From: Fluviicola sp.
Lineage (GTDB): Bacteria; Bacteroidota; Bacteroidia; Flavobacteriales_D; Crocinitomicaceae
Length of the DNA stretch: 64,000 bases
Assembly: GCF_029266855.1 (NCBI RefSeq)
Contig: NZ_JAQSWB010000004.1
Coordinates: 289,579-353,578 of the forward strand
Reading direction: 5' to 3'
The notes beneath the pieces were generated by a model, which had not been told where the DNA came from, did not search any database, and saw nothing but the letters and a program-made list of their open reading frames with translations. Of this stretch, positions 7,106 through 15,957 are shown piece by piece (positions within the stretch are counted from its first letter, which is position 1; the number at the start of each line of letters is the position of its first letter). The position numbers and the translations under genes are program-made.

Positions 7106-8989
7106 ATGAAATTGTTATTTCAATTATTCCCTTTTGTCCTTGCATTCGGCTCGTTCTCACAAAAAATGAATTATAATGTAGACCTGACCCGTTGTATCAA
7201 AGACCAGCTTTCCGTGACTTTAAACACCGCTTATAAAGGAGGAGACACCGCTGTTTTTAATTTTCCCATGACAGTGCCGGGAACCTATGCCGTTTTGGAC
7301 TACGGCCGGTTTATTACTCAATTCAAAGCCTTTGATTCTGCCGGAAAAGCACTGAAAGTGAAGAAAAAAGGAAACAACTCCTTTTTGATCCTTCCCGGAA
7401 AGGATGTTGCAAAAATTCAATACCTGGTGGATGATTCCTGGGAGGAAAAGAATGGAAAGACTAAGATTTTCGAGCCTGCAGGAACAGGATTTGAAGCGGG
7501 TAAATACTTCTATATCAATAATGGCGGTCTTTTCGGATATTTTGGTTTAGAATGGAATAACGAATATGACCTTACATTCGCCAAGCCTAAAAACCTTACG
7601 GGTTCTACAACACTCATCCAAACAGACAAAACAGAGGACCGGGTCACTTTCCGGAGCAAAAATTATCACGATCTGATTGATAATCCCATTTTGTTTACAT
7701 CTGAGAAAGAAGAAAACATCCGTGTTCAGGGAACAGATGTCATTATTGCATCCTACCACGAAGGAATAGATTCATCAGCCTATTATATCAAGCATAAAAT
7801 TGATTCGGCCATGATCGCCATTGATCAGTTTGTGGGCGGTAAACTTCCAGTTGACAATTACGCATTTTTGAATTTCGTGAAAGATTACCGCGAATTGGAA
7901 GCGGTTTTCAGCGGTGAGAAAAAAATAGGTCTTTTCCAAAGAATTAAGCTTGCGAAATCACTTGGAGGCCAAGGCTTCGGTGCTTTGGAACACGGTCATT
8001 CTTCCTCTTATTTCCTGCCTGACTTTGGTCATCACAGTTACACTGATATGGTTTATGAAACGGGAATCCACGAGTTCATGCACATTTATTCCCCTCTGAG
8101 CTTGCACAGCCAATTTATCGGTGAATTCAACTATACCAAACCGGTCATGTCGAAACATTTGTGGCTGTATGAAGGAACCACGGAATATTTCTCTGTGATC
8201 GTTGCCATGCAGGGAGGATTGGCCACTGTAAAATCGACCATTGAAGACAAAATCAAGGGAAAAATAATGAATGCGGCCACGTACCCGGATAATATGCCAT
8301 TCACTGTTATGAGCGCAAATGTATTTGACAAGCCCTATTCCGATCACTATTCACAGGTTTATGAGCGCGGAGCAATTATGGCAATGCTGCTGGATATTGA
8401 AATCATGCGCCTGACCAAGGGTTCCAAAACCCTGAAAACAGTCATCTTCGAATTGTGCAGCAAATACGGAAGCAATCGTTCCTTTAACGAAGAAACTTTT
8501 ATTGATGAGTTTGTTTCAGCGGTTCACCCCGACCTAAAAGAATTCTTCACCAAATACGTAGAAGGAACAACACCCTTAGCGATCGAAGAAACCTTTAAGA
8601 TCATTGGTATTGATTATGCGAAATCAAAAAAAGGCACAGTTCCCTCTTATTTCTTTACCGATAAGGATTCCGGAGTAACTGCAAATAATCGGGTCGTTAA
8701 CAGAAAGATTGTTATTAAAAAGGCGGATGCAGGGAACGCATTCGGAGTAAAAGCAAAAGATATCATCGATTATGACGAACTCAAAAAGGTATATCGAAAC
8801 GAAGATGGAAGTCTGATTCCGGAAGGGACCATGATTACCATTCACGTAGAACGAAAAGGAAAACAAGTCCCGTTAACATTCCCGGCGAAATTCAAAGAGG
8901 GAACGCTGAATAATACCATAGAGATCATCAAAGAAATGACTCCTGAACAGGAGAAGTTATTCAAATTGTGGTCGACAGGAAAGTCATAG
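7106..8989 (+). CDS. M61 family metallopeptidase with PDZ-like C-terminus, secreted
   Basis: A 627-residue protein with a signal peptide (MKLLFQLFPFVLAFGSFSQ). An N-terminal beta-sandwich of the M61 type precedes the gluzincin catalytic domain: the zinc motif HEFMH is at 322-326, followed by a Glu in LYEGTTEYF (E356) as likely third ligand. A PDZ-like region occupies roughly 540-610. M61 enzymes (glycyl aminopeptidase family) act on peptides in the periplasm or outside the cell; the substrate here is unknown. No T9SS sorting domain is seen, so a periplasmic location is likely. It probably shares the kdsB transcript. No terminator is evident immediately after the stop. Confidence 0.88.
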   Translation: MKLLFQLFPFVLAFGSFSQKMNYNVDLTRCIKDQLSVTLNTAYKGGDTAVFNFPMTVPGTYAVLDYGRFITQFKAFDSAGKALKVKKKGNNSFLILPGKDVAKIQYLVDDSWEEKNGKTKIFEPAGTGFEAGKYFYINNGGLFGYFGLEWNNEYDLTFAKPKNLTGSTTLIQTDKTEDRVTFRSKNYHDLIDNPILFTSEKEENIRVQGTDVIIASYHEGIDSSAYYIKHKIDSAMIAIDQFVGGKLPVDNYAFLNFVKDYRELEAVFSGEKKIGLFQRIKLAKSLGGQGFGALEHGHSSSYFLPDFGHHSYTDMVYETGIHEFMHIYSPLSLHSQFIGEFNYTKPVMSKHLWLYEGTTEYFSVIVAMQGGLATVKSTIEDKIKGKIMNAATYPDNMPFTVMSANVFDKPYSDHYSQVYERGAIMAMLLDIEIMRLTKGSKTLKTVIFELCSKYGSNRSFNEETFIDEFVSAVHPDLKEFFTKYVEGTTPLAIEETFKIIGIDYAKSKKGTVPSYFFTDKDSGVTANNRVVNRKIVIKKADAGNAFGVKAKDIIDYDELKKVYRNEDGSLIPEGTMITIHVERKGKQVPLTFPAKFKEGTLNNTIEIIKEMTPEQEKLFKLWSTGKS

Positions 8990-9007
8990 ATCGAGACAAA
9001 AAAAACC

Positions 9008-9246
9008 AGTCTGGGCGTAAAACTTCGGGATATGTATTATTCGCACCCAAACCATTTTTAATACAAGCTGTGTTATATTTTCCCACAAATGCACAAATGC
9101 CGGAGGCGCTTACCAGTCGCCTCTTTACCTAGTAAAACACTGATAATATGTGTTTACATGGTGCAAAAGCGAGTGCGGTGCACCTATGCTGAAGCTTTAA
9201 CCGAGCTAAAATTTGTGAATTTGTGGTAGAAATTAAGTCTGGGTGT
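9008..9246. repeat. Gene-less copy of the CACAAATGCACAAAT-ended element, with flanking short direct repeats
   Basis: The left end TTTTCCCACAAATGCACAA (from 9078) is identical over 21 bp to the left end of the GxxExxY element at 34112. The right end (9211-9226, ATTTGTGAATTTGTGG) is its inverted counterpart. Just inside the left end, a hairpin GAGGCG/CGCCTC (9103-9108/9118-9123) carries the loop CTTACCAGT, also found at 34143. AGTCTGGGCGT (9008-9018) and AGTCTGGGTGT (9236-9246) flank the element as near-direct repeats. No ORF is present inside. This accounts for most of the 8990-9324 spacer. Confidence 0.65.
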
Positions 9247-9248
9247 GA

Positions 9249-9266
9249 TCCCAATAACTATCGGGA
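9249..9266. repeat. Near-palindrome TCCCAATAACTATCGGGA
   Basis: An 18-bp imperfect inverted repeat with arms TCCC-AT and AT-GGGA. It resembles short dispersed palindromes of Flavobacteriia and has no obvious role. Confidence 0.35.
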
Positions 9267-9304
9267 GTGATTAATTCCCAAAACTTTAAACCCTACTGGT
9301 TTAC

Positions 9305-9341
9305 TAAAAACAAAAAACGGAAGATTACTCTTCCGTTTTTT
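9305..9341 (-). terminator. Terminator overlapping the 3' end of lspA
   Basis: Arms at 9312-9324 and 9329-9341 (AAAACGGAAGA against TCTTCCGTTTT) form a long stem followed on the minus strand by a U-rich tract. The lspA stop codon (9325-9327) lies in the 4-nt loop, so the 5' arm of the terminator also codes for the last residues of the protein. Confidence 0.8.
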
Positions 9342-10038
9342 TTGTTGTTTCTTCTGATGAAGTCGTTGGTGCCGAAGCTACTTTCTTATTGTTTTCTTTA
9401 GGGAAATATTTTCGCTGCCTGATAATGATCATGATCACTCCAATACTGATGGCGGCATCCGCTACGTTCCAGATTGCAGGGAAGATCTGATTGTCTCCGT
9501 TCTTGTCATACCATGGAACCCAGGATGGCCATTCCACATTGAACTGGAACATATCGACTACATTGCCTAATAAAAATCCGGTGTGGCGCGTTTCATATTT
9601 ACCTACGATTCCGCAATCCGACCAGATTCCCGAACCTTCCAAATGATTAAATCCGATACACGGATCGTAATCAAAAATGAAATCGTAGAACATAGAGTCG
9701 ATCAGATTTCCCGTTGCACCGGCAAATACCAAGCCGATTGCCAGCAGGAATTCTGTTTTTGCACCTCTGCGCCATTGTTTCAGGAAATAGTATGCAATTG
9801 CGCCACTCGCAAAAATCCGGAAGATACTCAGGCCAAGTTTGGCCCAGATACTTGCTCCGAAAGTGGTCCCGAAAGCCATTCCCTGGTTTTCGATGTATAG
9901 CAACCGAAACCATGAGCCAATGGCATTAACCGGCGGATCGTAATAATTAAAGGTGGTTTTAACCCAAATTTTAGTTATCTGATCAATAAGCAATATGCAG
10001 AATACCGCTATTAAAACGATATAGAGTTGTTTCTTCAA
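9325..10038 (-). CDS. lspA: Lipoprotein signal peptidase (signal peptidase II)
   Basis: A 237-residue inner-membrane aspartyl protease that removes signal peptides from diacylglyceryl-prolipoproteins. Four membrane helices are visible. The catalytic aspartates sit in GNVVDMF (D162) and NVADAAI (D194), and the conserved ENQGMAFG segment precedes them. It is longer than the ~160-residue E. coli enzyme because of an insert around residues 118-158 before the first catalytic Asp and a Lys/Glu/Thr-rich C-terminal tail; such inserts are common in Bacteroidota. The gene follows the DksA-like gene with a 1-nt gap, so the two form an operon. The usual ileS neighbour is not adjacent here. Confidence 0.95.
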   Translation of the reverse strand: MKKQLYIVLIAVFCILLIDQITKIWVKTTFNYYDPPVNAIGSWFRLLYIENQGMAFGTTFGASIWAKLGLSIFRIFASGAIAYYFLKQWRRGAKTEFLLAIGLVFAGATGNLIDSMFYDFIFDYDPCIGFNHLEGSGIWSDCGIVGKYETRHTGFLLGNVVDMFQFNVEWPSWVPWYDKNGDNQIFPAIWNVADAAISIGVIMIIIRQRKYFPKENNKKVASAPTTSSEETTKKTEE

Positions 10039-10039
10039 C

Positions 10040-10420
10040 TTATTTGTTTTGCATGTTTTTAGCTTCGATGCTCAAAGTAGCATGAGGAACCAATTTCAAA
10101 CGCTCTTTCTGGATCAGTTTACCGGTTACACGGCAAATTCCATACGTTTTATTTTCGATACGCATCAAGGCATTTTTCAGGTTTTCAATAAACTTCTCCT
10201 GGCGAGCTGCTAATTGAGCCACTTCTTCGCGAGATAACGTTTCTGATCCGTCCTCCATCATGTTGAAAGTCCTTCCCGTATCATCTGTTCCATGATTGTC
10301 GTTAGACAAGGATGCCTTCAACATATCGTAATCAACATTTGCTTCTTTCAACTTATCGTTGATCAACTGACGGAATTCTTCCAATTCACTATCTGAATAT
10401 CTTGTTTTCTCTTGTGACAT
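10040..10420 (-). CDS. TraR/DksA family transcriptional regulator lacking the zinc-finger cysteines
   Basis: A 126-residue protein of the TraR/DksA C4-type family. An N-terminal coiled-coil-forming part (EELEEFRQLINDKLKEA type heptads) is followed by the family core GICRVTGKLIQKERL and PHATLSIEAK. Only one Cys (C96) remains of the four that bind zinc in classical DksA; the same loss is usual in Bacteroidota relatives. The family acts on RNA polymerase through the secondary channel, modulating promoters in concert with ppGpp; for this branch that role is inferred. It sits 1 nt upstream of lspA, a pairing often seen in Bacteroidota. A TAACTTTG box lies just before the ATG. Confidence 0.88.
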   Translation of the reverse strand: MSQEKTRYSDSELEEFRQLINDKLKEANVDYDMLKASLSNDNHGTDDTGRTFNMMEDGSETLSREEVAQLAARQEKFIENLKNALMRIENKTYGICRVTGKLIQKERLKLVPHATLSIEAKNMQNK

Positions 10421-10422
10421 TG

Positions 10423-10430
10423 CAAAGTTA
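10423..10430 (-). promoter_or_regulatory. -7 box upstream of the dksA-like/lspA operon
   Basis: TAACTTTG on the minus strand ends 2 nt before the ATG, with TTTTTG 15 nt further upstream. The very short spacing leaves some doubt whether this box or another drives the operon. Confidence 0.4.
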
Positions 10431-10604
10431 TTTTTGAAATTCGCACAAAAATAATCGAATTTTCAGAGGAGGAAAGAGAAAAGGTTGAATGGTAACAATT
10501 ACTTATTCACAGAAATGACGGACATACATCCTTTTTTGTTAGTAAACCCTTGAAAATACTGAGAAAACAAAGGAGCAAAAGGGAAATGTTAAAGAGATGT
10601 AATA

Positions 10605-11024
10605 TTACTCTTCCTTGTGGTAATCAATCTGATTTAACATCCATTTTCCTTCGTACTGTAAAAAGCAAAGTACTGCCGCCGAATACTGCGGTTCGATTCC
10701 TTTATAGCAAACAAGCATGTATGTCTGACCTTCATCATCCATCATTTGCCAGGCATCGATCGATCGGATATCCTTTGTTTTCAGTTCGTTGCGCAAATCC
10801 TGGTTCAGGTATTTGTCCATCACCGGCCTGAATTGTTCTTTGGTGAATTTCTTATCTCCGACTTTCAAGGGAAAATGAATCTGAGTAAGAATTTTATCCT
10901 TGTTGAAGGAAACGATATTCGCGATATTATCTGCCCAGAATTTCTTTGCTTCCAGCGTATCCTTCAGCTGAGAAAAACTGCTGAATGACAGCATCATAAA
11001 AAGAATAAGAACGAGTTTGCCCAT
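10605..11024 (-). CDS. Secreted protein of unknown function
   Basis: A 139-residue protein with a signal peptide (MGKLVLILFMMLSFSSFSQ) and a compact mature domain of ~120 residues that looks like an NTF2/DUF4864-type cystatin-like fold (long helix, then strands ending in YEGKWMLNQIDYHKEE). That fold guess is weak. It begins 6 nt after the rsmA stop codon on the same strand, so it is the last gene of a DUF4286-rsmA-unknown operon. The 10431-10604 stretch beyond it holds no other gene that I can see. Confidence 0.7.
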   Translation of the reverse strand: MGKLVLILFMMLSFSSFSQLKDTLEAKKFWADNIANIVSFNKDKILTQIHFPLKVGDKKFTKEQFRPVMDKYLNQDLRNELKTKDIRSIDAWQMMDDEGQTYMLVCYKGIEPQYSAAVLCFLQYEGKWMLNQIDYHKEE

Positions 11025-11030
11025 AGTAAA

Positions 11031-11819
11031 TCAGATTTGAGCTTCTCTGTGCGACTCCACCCAATTGGTTAATTCAATGAACTCCTCCACGCCTAAACGC
11101 TCGGGTCTTAACTGGAGCATCGGATTCTCTTCATAAGTTTCGGGAAGCAATGCCTTAATTGAATTCCGGATGGTTTTACGTCGCTGATTGAAAGACATTT
11201 TCACTACCTGCTTGAATAATTTTTCATCACAGGGAAGTTTCTCTCTGCTATTCCTGGTACAGCGTATAACACCTGATTTAACTTTTGGCGGCGGATCGAA
11301 AACATGCTCGTCGACTGTGAAACAATACTCAATATCATAGTAAGCCTGTAATAAAACACTCAGAATTCCGTATGTTTTCGTTCCCGGTTTTTCTGCTACA
11401 CGCTGTGCAACTTCTTTCTGGAACATGCCCATGATCTCGGGAATCGAATCTTTAAAATCAATGCATTTGAAGAGAATCTGGGAGGAAATATTGTAGGGAA
11501 AATTACCAACAACTGCAAAGGGTTTATCCCCTACAATGGTAGTCGGATCCATTTTCAGGAAATCTCCGAAAGTAATCTTTCCGTCTAATTGGGGATAATG
11601 TATTTTCAGGTATTCGATGGATTCTGCATCCACATCCATCACGTACAATTCGGTTTCTTTGTCCTGCAGCAAAAATTCTGTCAGAGCACCCATCCCGGGT
11701 CCAATTTCAATAGCGGTTTTCACTCCCTGATGGTGCTTAAACTGCTCGGCAATTTTTTTACAAATGCCTTTATCCTTCAGGAAATGTTGTCCTAAATGCT
11801 TTTTTGCTCTAACGTTCAT
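11031..11819 (-). CDS. rsmA: 16S rRNA (adenine(1518)-N(6)/adenine(1519)-N(6))-dimethyltransferase
   Basis: KsgA/RsmA (262 residues from the chosen start) uses S-adenosylmethionine to dimethylate two adjacent adenines in the 3' hairpin of 16S rRNA during 30S assembly. Motifs: N-terminal KKHLGQHFLKD, SAM-binding IEIGPGMGALTE, and catalytic NFPYNISSQ. The ATG at 11819 (MNVRAKKHLGQ) gives the usual family start; an ATG at 11840 would add seven residues. Either start overlaps the end of the upstream DUF4286 gene (by 11 or 32 bp), pointing to translational coupling. A small secreted-protein gene follows after 6 nt. Confidence 0.96.
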   Translation of the reverse strand: MNVRAKKHLGQHFLKDKGICKKIAEQFKHHQGVKTAIEIGPGMGALTEFLLQDKETELYVMDVDAESIEYLKIHYPQLDGKITFGDFLKMDPTTIVGDKPFAVVGNFPYNISSQILFKCIDFKDSIPEIMGMFQKEVAQRVAEKPGTKTYGILSVLLQAYYDIEYCFTVDEHVFDPPPKVKSGVIRCTRNSREKLPCDEKLFKQVVKMSFNQRRKTIRNSIKALLPETYEENPMLQLRPERLGVEEFIELTNWVESHREAQI

Positions 11820-12135
11820 GGGTGAAGTGTTGAATGACATTTAATGTGCTTCTGAAAGCCGCAAAACGTCCTTCGTACTTAGTTTTATGATCAACCTGCA
11901 AACGTGCGGCATGATTCTTTTGATAATCGTCCAAATGTTCCCGGCTATATGCGACATACGTCATGGCATACGTGCAGGCGCCTGCTTCCTCATCGTTCAT
12001 TTTAGACATGCGGCTCTCCAAAAAACAACCGGTTGCCATTACTTCGGGAATGTGTACCGTCCGCATCCAATTCACCCAATCCTGTTCAATTGACGGATCG
12101 AGGCTTACTGTAACATTATAAATGATGTGTTCCAT
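11809..12135 (-). CDS. DUF4286 family protein
   Basis: A 108-residue cytosolic protein of the DUF4286 family, small ferredoxin-like alpha/beta proteins (MEHIIYNVTVSLD, then W--WM---HIPEVM). Its function is unknown. It is the first gene of an operon with rsmA, whose start overlaps its end; this neighbourhood may be related to rRNA modification or may be incidental. A TACCTTTG box ends 5 nt before the ATG, so the transcript should be almost leaderless. A 40-bp palindromic terminator lies upstream and isolates it from the next gene. Confidence 0.9.
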   Translation of the reverse strand: MEHIIYNVTVSLDPSIEQDWVNWMRTVHIPEVMATGCFLESRMSKMNDEEAGACTYAMTYVAYSREHLDDYQKNHAARLQVDHKTKYEGRFAAFRSTLNVIQHFTHER

Positions 12136-12140
12136 TGTTG

Positions 12141-12148
12141 CAAAGGTA
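12141..12148 (-). promoter_or_regulatory. -7 box of the DUF4286-rsmA operon
   Basis: TACCTTTG on the minus strand ends 5 nt before the ATG at 12135. Confidence 0.5.
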
Positions 12149-12153
12149 GATAT

Positions 12154-12193
12154 AAAAACGTAGAGGCGCGATTAATCGCGCCTCTACGTTTTT
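12154..12193 (-). terminator. Perfect 40-bp palindrome acting as terminator
   Basis: The arms are each 20 bp and exactly complementary (outer AAAAACGTAGAGGCGCG, centre ATTAAT), giving A-tract/stem/T-tract in both directions. It is 21 nt after the stop of the large T9SS gene. The arm GTAGAGGCG is related to the arm GTAGGGGCG at 22571, suggesting a repeat family used as terminators. Confidence 0.8.
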
Positions 12194-12214
12194 ATGTTTT
12201 TTATGATCTTCTGA

Positions 12215-15178
12215 TTAATTCTTAACCCAACGAACCAAAGCAGTTCCCGAAGCGGAAGTTAATCGGATGAAATATACTCCTGAAACCAATGAGCTTGTAT
12301 TGAATTCCAATTCATTCGTGGATTGTTGTGAAGAAGTCAAAGCGATTTCTTTGCCATCGACGCTAACAAAATTTACCTGGAATCCATTCCATCCATTGTT
12401 CATATTCAAAACAACTGAAGTTGTTCCAGGATTCGGGTAGACACTCAACTGAGCCAGGATCGATTCTTCGATTCCTAGAACGCCATCCACTCCGTCACAA
12501 TTTTCGTCAATTGCGTTTCCGGTATTATCTGTTGCACCAGGGAAGATTGCTGCATTTGTGTCATCACAATCATCATCGTTCATCACGTATCCAGCAGGCA
12601 GTATACAATCCGTTACTGTAGATCCTGCATCACCATAAGAATCGTTGTCCGCATCTTCATAATAAGTAAGCATGGCAAGTCCTTCGTCGATATCTCCGTC
12701 ACAGTTGTTATCAAACCCGTCACATACTTCTGTTGCAGTAGGATTCACCTGATCATCCGAATCATCACAATCATCTGCATTTGTTACAGATCCCGCGATC
12801 GGAGCACATGAATTTGTTCCCGCATCAGTTGCATCACCAAAACCGTCACCGTCTGCATCCACATAATAGATTACAATACTTCCGATCTGATCGTCTGTAT
12901 CGTCACAATCTGTATTGTCAGAAACATAATTTGCAGGTTGTGTACATGAAACCTGAGATGTTCCATTGTCACCCAATCCGTCGTTATCCGTATCTGCATA
13001 CCAAACAGCACCCGGGAATTCTTCTTCATTCGTATCGTCACAATCCGTATTGTCAGTAACGTAACCTGCAGGAGCTGAACAATCCGTAACAGGAACAGCC
13101 GGATCACCGAATCCGTCATCGTCTGTATCGGCATAATAAGTTTGAGGTGTTAACGCGTTGATGTTACCAACAAGGCTCACGTCCTCATGTCGGTATGCAC
13201 CAGTCGACGCTCCGGCACCGGTCATAAAGAAACGGAATTCAAGCGGGCCTGTTACTGCATCAAAAGCACTTGAAAGCGCAACTGTTTCGTTTACATAAGA
13301 AGCCGTAACAGCAAATGTCATAGTATAGATATCAGCTGCGAAGTCATCCAAACTTGAACGAACATGAATAGTTGCAAATCCGGTAGTTGCGCTCACACGA
13401 TGCATAAATTTAAGCTGGTTCAAATCCAGTGCATAGCAATTTGCCGGAGTTACCGTAAATGAATAGTATTCCGATGTATCGACAGTTGAAGTTGTATTCC
13501 AATCCCCGGTATTCAGGTAATCTGTTCCCGTTACACACGTTACGTTGTTATAAGCGTAATTACTAAAAGTTGCATTTGCAGGTTGAGCTGTTGTAAGTCC
13601 CAATACCGGAGTAGCACAAGTGTTTCCAGTAAACTGGTACATTCCCAAGGTAGTTCCCATTGTATTCAAATCCGATCCGTTACAATCTTCATCAATTCCG
13701 TTATTTGGAATTTCAGTTGCTCCCGGATAAGCTGTATCGTTATTGTCGTTACAATCCGTGTTATCAGAAACGTAACCAACAGGCTGGGTACACACAGTCT
13801 GAGAAACTGCAGGATTACCATAGGTATCACCATCTAAATCCTGGTAGTAAGTTTGCGCAGCTCCAATTGCATTATTGGAATCATCACAATCCGTATTATT
13901 GGAAACGAAGTTTGTTGGCGCAGAACAAGCTACTTGTGAAACCGCGGGGTTCCCCAGGCCGTCACTATCAGCATCCGCATAATAAGTTGATCCGACCGTG
14001 ATTGCATTATTCGTATCATCGCAATCATCATCATTTGTCACATAACCCGGGATCGGTGCGCAACCGGTTTGAGAAACAGCGGCATTTCCGAATCCATCCG
14101 TATCAAAATCCTGGTAGTAAGTAATAGAACCACTGATCGTCAGGTTGATTGTCAAAATGCTATCACATCCTGCCATATTCGGGATAGTATCCATATATGT
14201 TCCCGAAATCATGTATGTTTCGTCTCCTGAAGGAACCGTATAAGATCCGCAAGCAACCGGAGAAATGGTAGCTGTTGTATTGTTTTTAATTGTCAGGTTG
14301 ATAGTGATAATACTGTCACAATTCGCTGCATTTGGAATAGTGTCCATGTATGTTCCGGAAGTAACATATGTTTCATCTCCAGAAGGAACTTCATAAGATT
14401 GACAGGCGGAAACGTTGATGGTATTGGTCGTGTTGCAAGAAACAGCACCGGAAGGAGTTACATCAGCCCATATTGAACTGGCACGAATTTCATCGATTTG
14501 TGTATTTCCGGTAGTTGCGGCCTGGCGAAGGTAAATTGAGCCAAAGCCAGAGAAAGCTGTTGCTCCTAAGGTAGAAGTCATCGTAGGAACAGGTTCAGTT
14601 GGTAAGCCTAAGGCCGGATTGATCCATAAACTGGCCTGAACAGGTGAAGTGGTTCTTTTCAATTTAACCACTACAAAAATTGGTGTTCCAACAGGCATGT
14701 TTGCTGTGAAAACCGGTGTTAAAGACGCAGCTCCGGAATTAACAAGCGCTAATTGATATGTTCCTGCGACTGACCCGGAACGAATTCTCAACTGGCCACC
14801 AAAAACGGTAACCGAAGCTCCGGCTGTTTGACCGAACCCAAAAAAATTGTCCCCCGTGTTGTTAGTGTTTGCTGCAAGCCCTGTGGTATTAGGAACATTT
14901 ATAATCAATGAGTAATATGCTGAATCAGAAGTGATCGACAATGCTTTATTTACATCTTCACCATTTGCAGACACGTAATTTACTTTAAAACCAGCACTGG
15001 CAGCTAAACCGGAGTAAGTCAAAGAGCTTACGTTATCTGATTGGAACTGCCCGGCAGTTCCGCTATGTGAAACCCAACCATTGGCATTCAGTGCCCCGGT
15101 AAAGTTAAATTGATCCACTATTTGACTGAAAGAAACTGTGGCTAACAGTAAAATAGGTATTAGTAAAAGTCTTTTCAT
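12215..15178 (-). CDS. Large T9SS-secreted protein with Asp-rich (MopE/thrombospondin-3-like) repeats
   Basis: A 987-residue surface or secreted protein. In order: signal peptide (MKRLLLIPILLLATVSFSQ), a lectin/laminin-G-like beta domain to about 230, two Cys-containing SxGDETY strands, three Asp repeats, a second beta-sandwich, four more Asp repeats, and a T9SS type A sorting domain (VYPNPG onwards). The seven repeats follow the pattern YYAD-D-DG-G--CxxPxGYVxxxxDCDD, as in MopE-like putative metal-binding motifs, with paired Cys and carboxylates likely to bind Ca2+. The start at 15178 is used because a longer frame would begin inside the -7 box. An adhesive or structural role is likely but inferred. 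Confidence 0.87.
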   Translation of the reverse strand: MKRLLLIPILLLATVSFSQIVDQFNFTGALNANGWVSHSGTAGQFQSDNVSSLTYSGLAASAGFKVNYVSANGEDVNKALSITSDSAYYSLIINVPNTTGLAANTNNTGDNFFGFGQTAGASVTVFGGQLRIRSGSVAGTYQLALVNSGAASLTPVFTANMPVGTPIFVVVKLKRTTSPVQASLWINPALGLPTEPVPTMTSTLGATAFSGFGSIYLRQAATTGNTQIDEIRASSIWADVTPSGAVSCNTTNTINVSACQSYEVPSGDETYVTSGTYMDTIPNAANCDSIITINLTIKNNTTATISPVACGSYTVPSGDETYMISGTYMDTIPNMAGCDSILTINLTISGSITYYQDFDTDGFGNAAVSQTGCAPIPGYVTNDDDCDDTNNAITVGSTYYADADSDGLGNPAVSQVACSAPTNFVSNNTDCDDSNNAIGAAQTYYQDLDGDTYGNPAVSQTVCTQPVGYVSDNTDCNDNNDTAYPGATEIPNNGIDEDCNGSDLNTMGTTLGMYQFTGNTCATPVLGLTTAQPANATFSNYAYNNVTCVTGTDYLNTGDWNTTSTVDTSEYYSFTVTPANCYALDLNQLKFMHRVSATTGFATIHVRSSLDDFAADIYTMTFAVTASYVNETVALSSAFDAVTGPLEFRFFMTGAGASTGAYRHEDVSLVGNINALTPQTYYADTDDDGFGDPAVPVTDCSAPAGYVTDNTDCDDTNEEEFPGAVWYADTDNDGLGDNGTSQVSCTQPANYVSDNTDCDDTDDQIGSIVIYYVDADGDGFGDATDAGTNSCAPIAGSVTNADDCDDSDDQVNPTATEVCDGFDNNCDGDIDEGLAMLTYYEDADNDSYGDAGSTVTDCILPAGYVMNDDDCDDTNAAIFPGATDNTGNAIDENCDGVDGVLGIEESILAQLSVYPNPGTTSVVLNMNNGWNGFQVNFVSVDGKEIALTSSQQSTNELEFNTSSLVSGVYFIRLTSASGTALVRWVKN

Positions 15179-15193
15179 GTTTGAAATTTTTTC

Positions 15194-15201
15194 CAAAGGT
15201 A
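15194..15201 (-). promoter_or_regulatory. -7 box upstream of the Asp-repeat T9SS gene
   Basis: TACCTTTG on the minus strand ends 15 nt before the ATG at 15178. Confidence 0.5.
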
Positions 15202-15336
15202 GGAAAAGAGGGAGCTATGTTCCTAAAGTTTTTCCCTGTCAAAACAGTAAAACTAAATTTTAGTACAGAAATTCAACGCTGATTTACAGCCATTTACAAA
15301 AACTAAATCGATTTAAATCCGGGTGTTATTAAATCA

Positions 15337-15924
15337 TTAAGCTTTTTGCTGTTCCATTAAACGGGCAACGTATTTTCCGATAATGTCAAATTCCAAATTC
15401 ACCTTCGTCCCCACTTTGAACGAATGGAAATTGGTGTGTTCCTGCGTATAAGGAATAATGCAAACTGAAAACAGTCCTTTTTCAGAGTCCACAACTGTTA
15501 AACTTACCCCGTTAACCGTGATGGAACCTTTGGCAACAGTGGGTTGGTCGAAATCATAACGGAAAGTATACTTCCAGCTTCCGTTCAGATCTTCGATGGA
15601 AACACAGGTAGCGGTAGTGTCCACATGTCCCTGTACGATGTGTCCGTCCAAGCGTGCGCCAAGAAGCATACAGCGTTCCAGGTTTACTTTTGAGCCAACT
15701 TCCAATTCACCCAGGTTGGTTTTATCCAGGGTTTCCTGAATAGCAGTCACCACATAGGAATCTCCATCGATCTTTACGACCGTCAAACAACAGCCGTTAT
15801 GGGCTACACTTTGATCTATTTTTAATTCGTGAGTGATGGCAGATTCTACCGTAAAATGAACATTGCTTTGATCTTTTTCAATCGCACGAACCGTTCCGAG
15901 GGTTTCGATAATACCTGTAAACAT
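15337..15924 (-). CDS. ribE: Riboflavin synthase, alpha subunit
   Basis: A 195-residue enzyme that converts two 6,7-dimethyl-8-ribityllumazines to riboflavin and a pyrimidinedione, the last step of riboflavin synthesis. Two lumazine-binding halves are visible: MFTGIIE and NGCCLTVV in the first, GHIVQGHVD at the junction, and NGVSLTVV in the second. The length is standard. It lies 33 nt downstream of the O-antigen-ligase-like gene on the same strand and may share the wzz-wzy transcript; no FMN riboswitch-like structure was noticed in the short gap. No other rib genes are in the window. Confidence 0.96.
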   Translation of the reverse strand: MFTGIIETLGTVRAIEKDQSNVHFTVESAITHELKIDQSVAHNGCCLTVVKIDGDSYVVTAIQETLDKTNLGELEVGSKVNLERCMLLGARLDGHIVQGHVDTTATCVSIEDLNGSWKYTFRYDFDQPTVAKGSITVNGVSLTVVDSEKGLFSVCIIPYTQEHTNFHSFKVGTKVNLEFDIIGKYVARLMEQQKA

Positions 15925-15957
15925 ATATCTGTTTTTATGAGCGATTTCTTTCCTTTG

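Noticed and set aside
9008..9246. Insertion sequence
   Set aside because: No transposase ORF; only end-like sequences and a hairpin, so it is recorded as a repeat.
15925..15957. FMN riboswitch before ribE
   Set aside because: The gap is only 33 nt, far too short for the known FMN aptamer.
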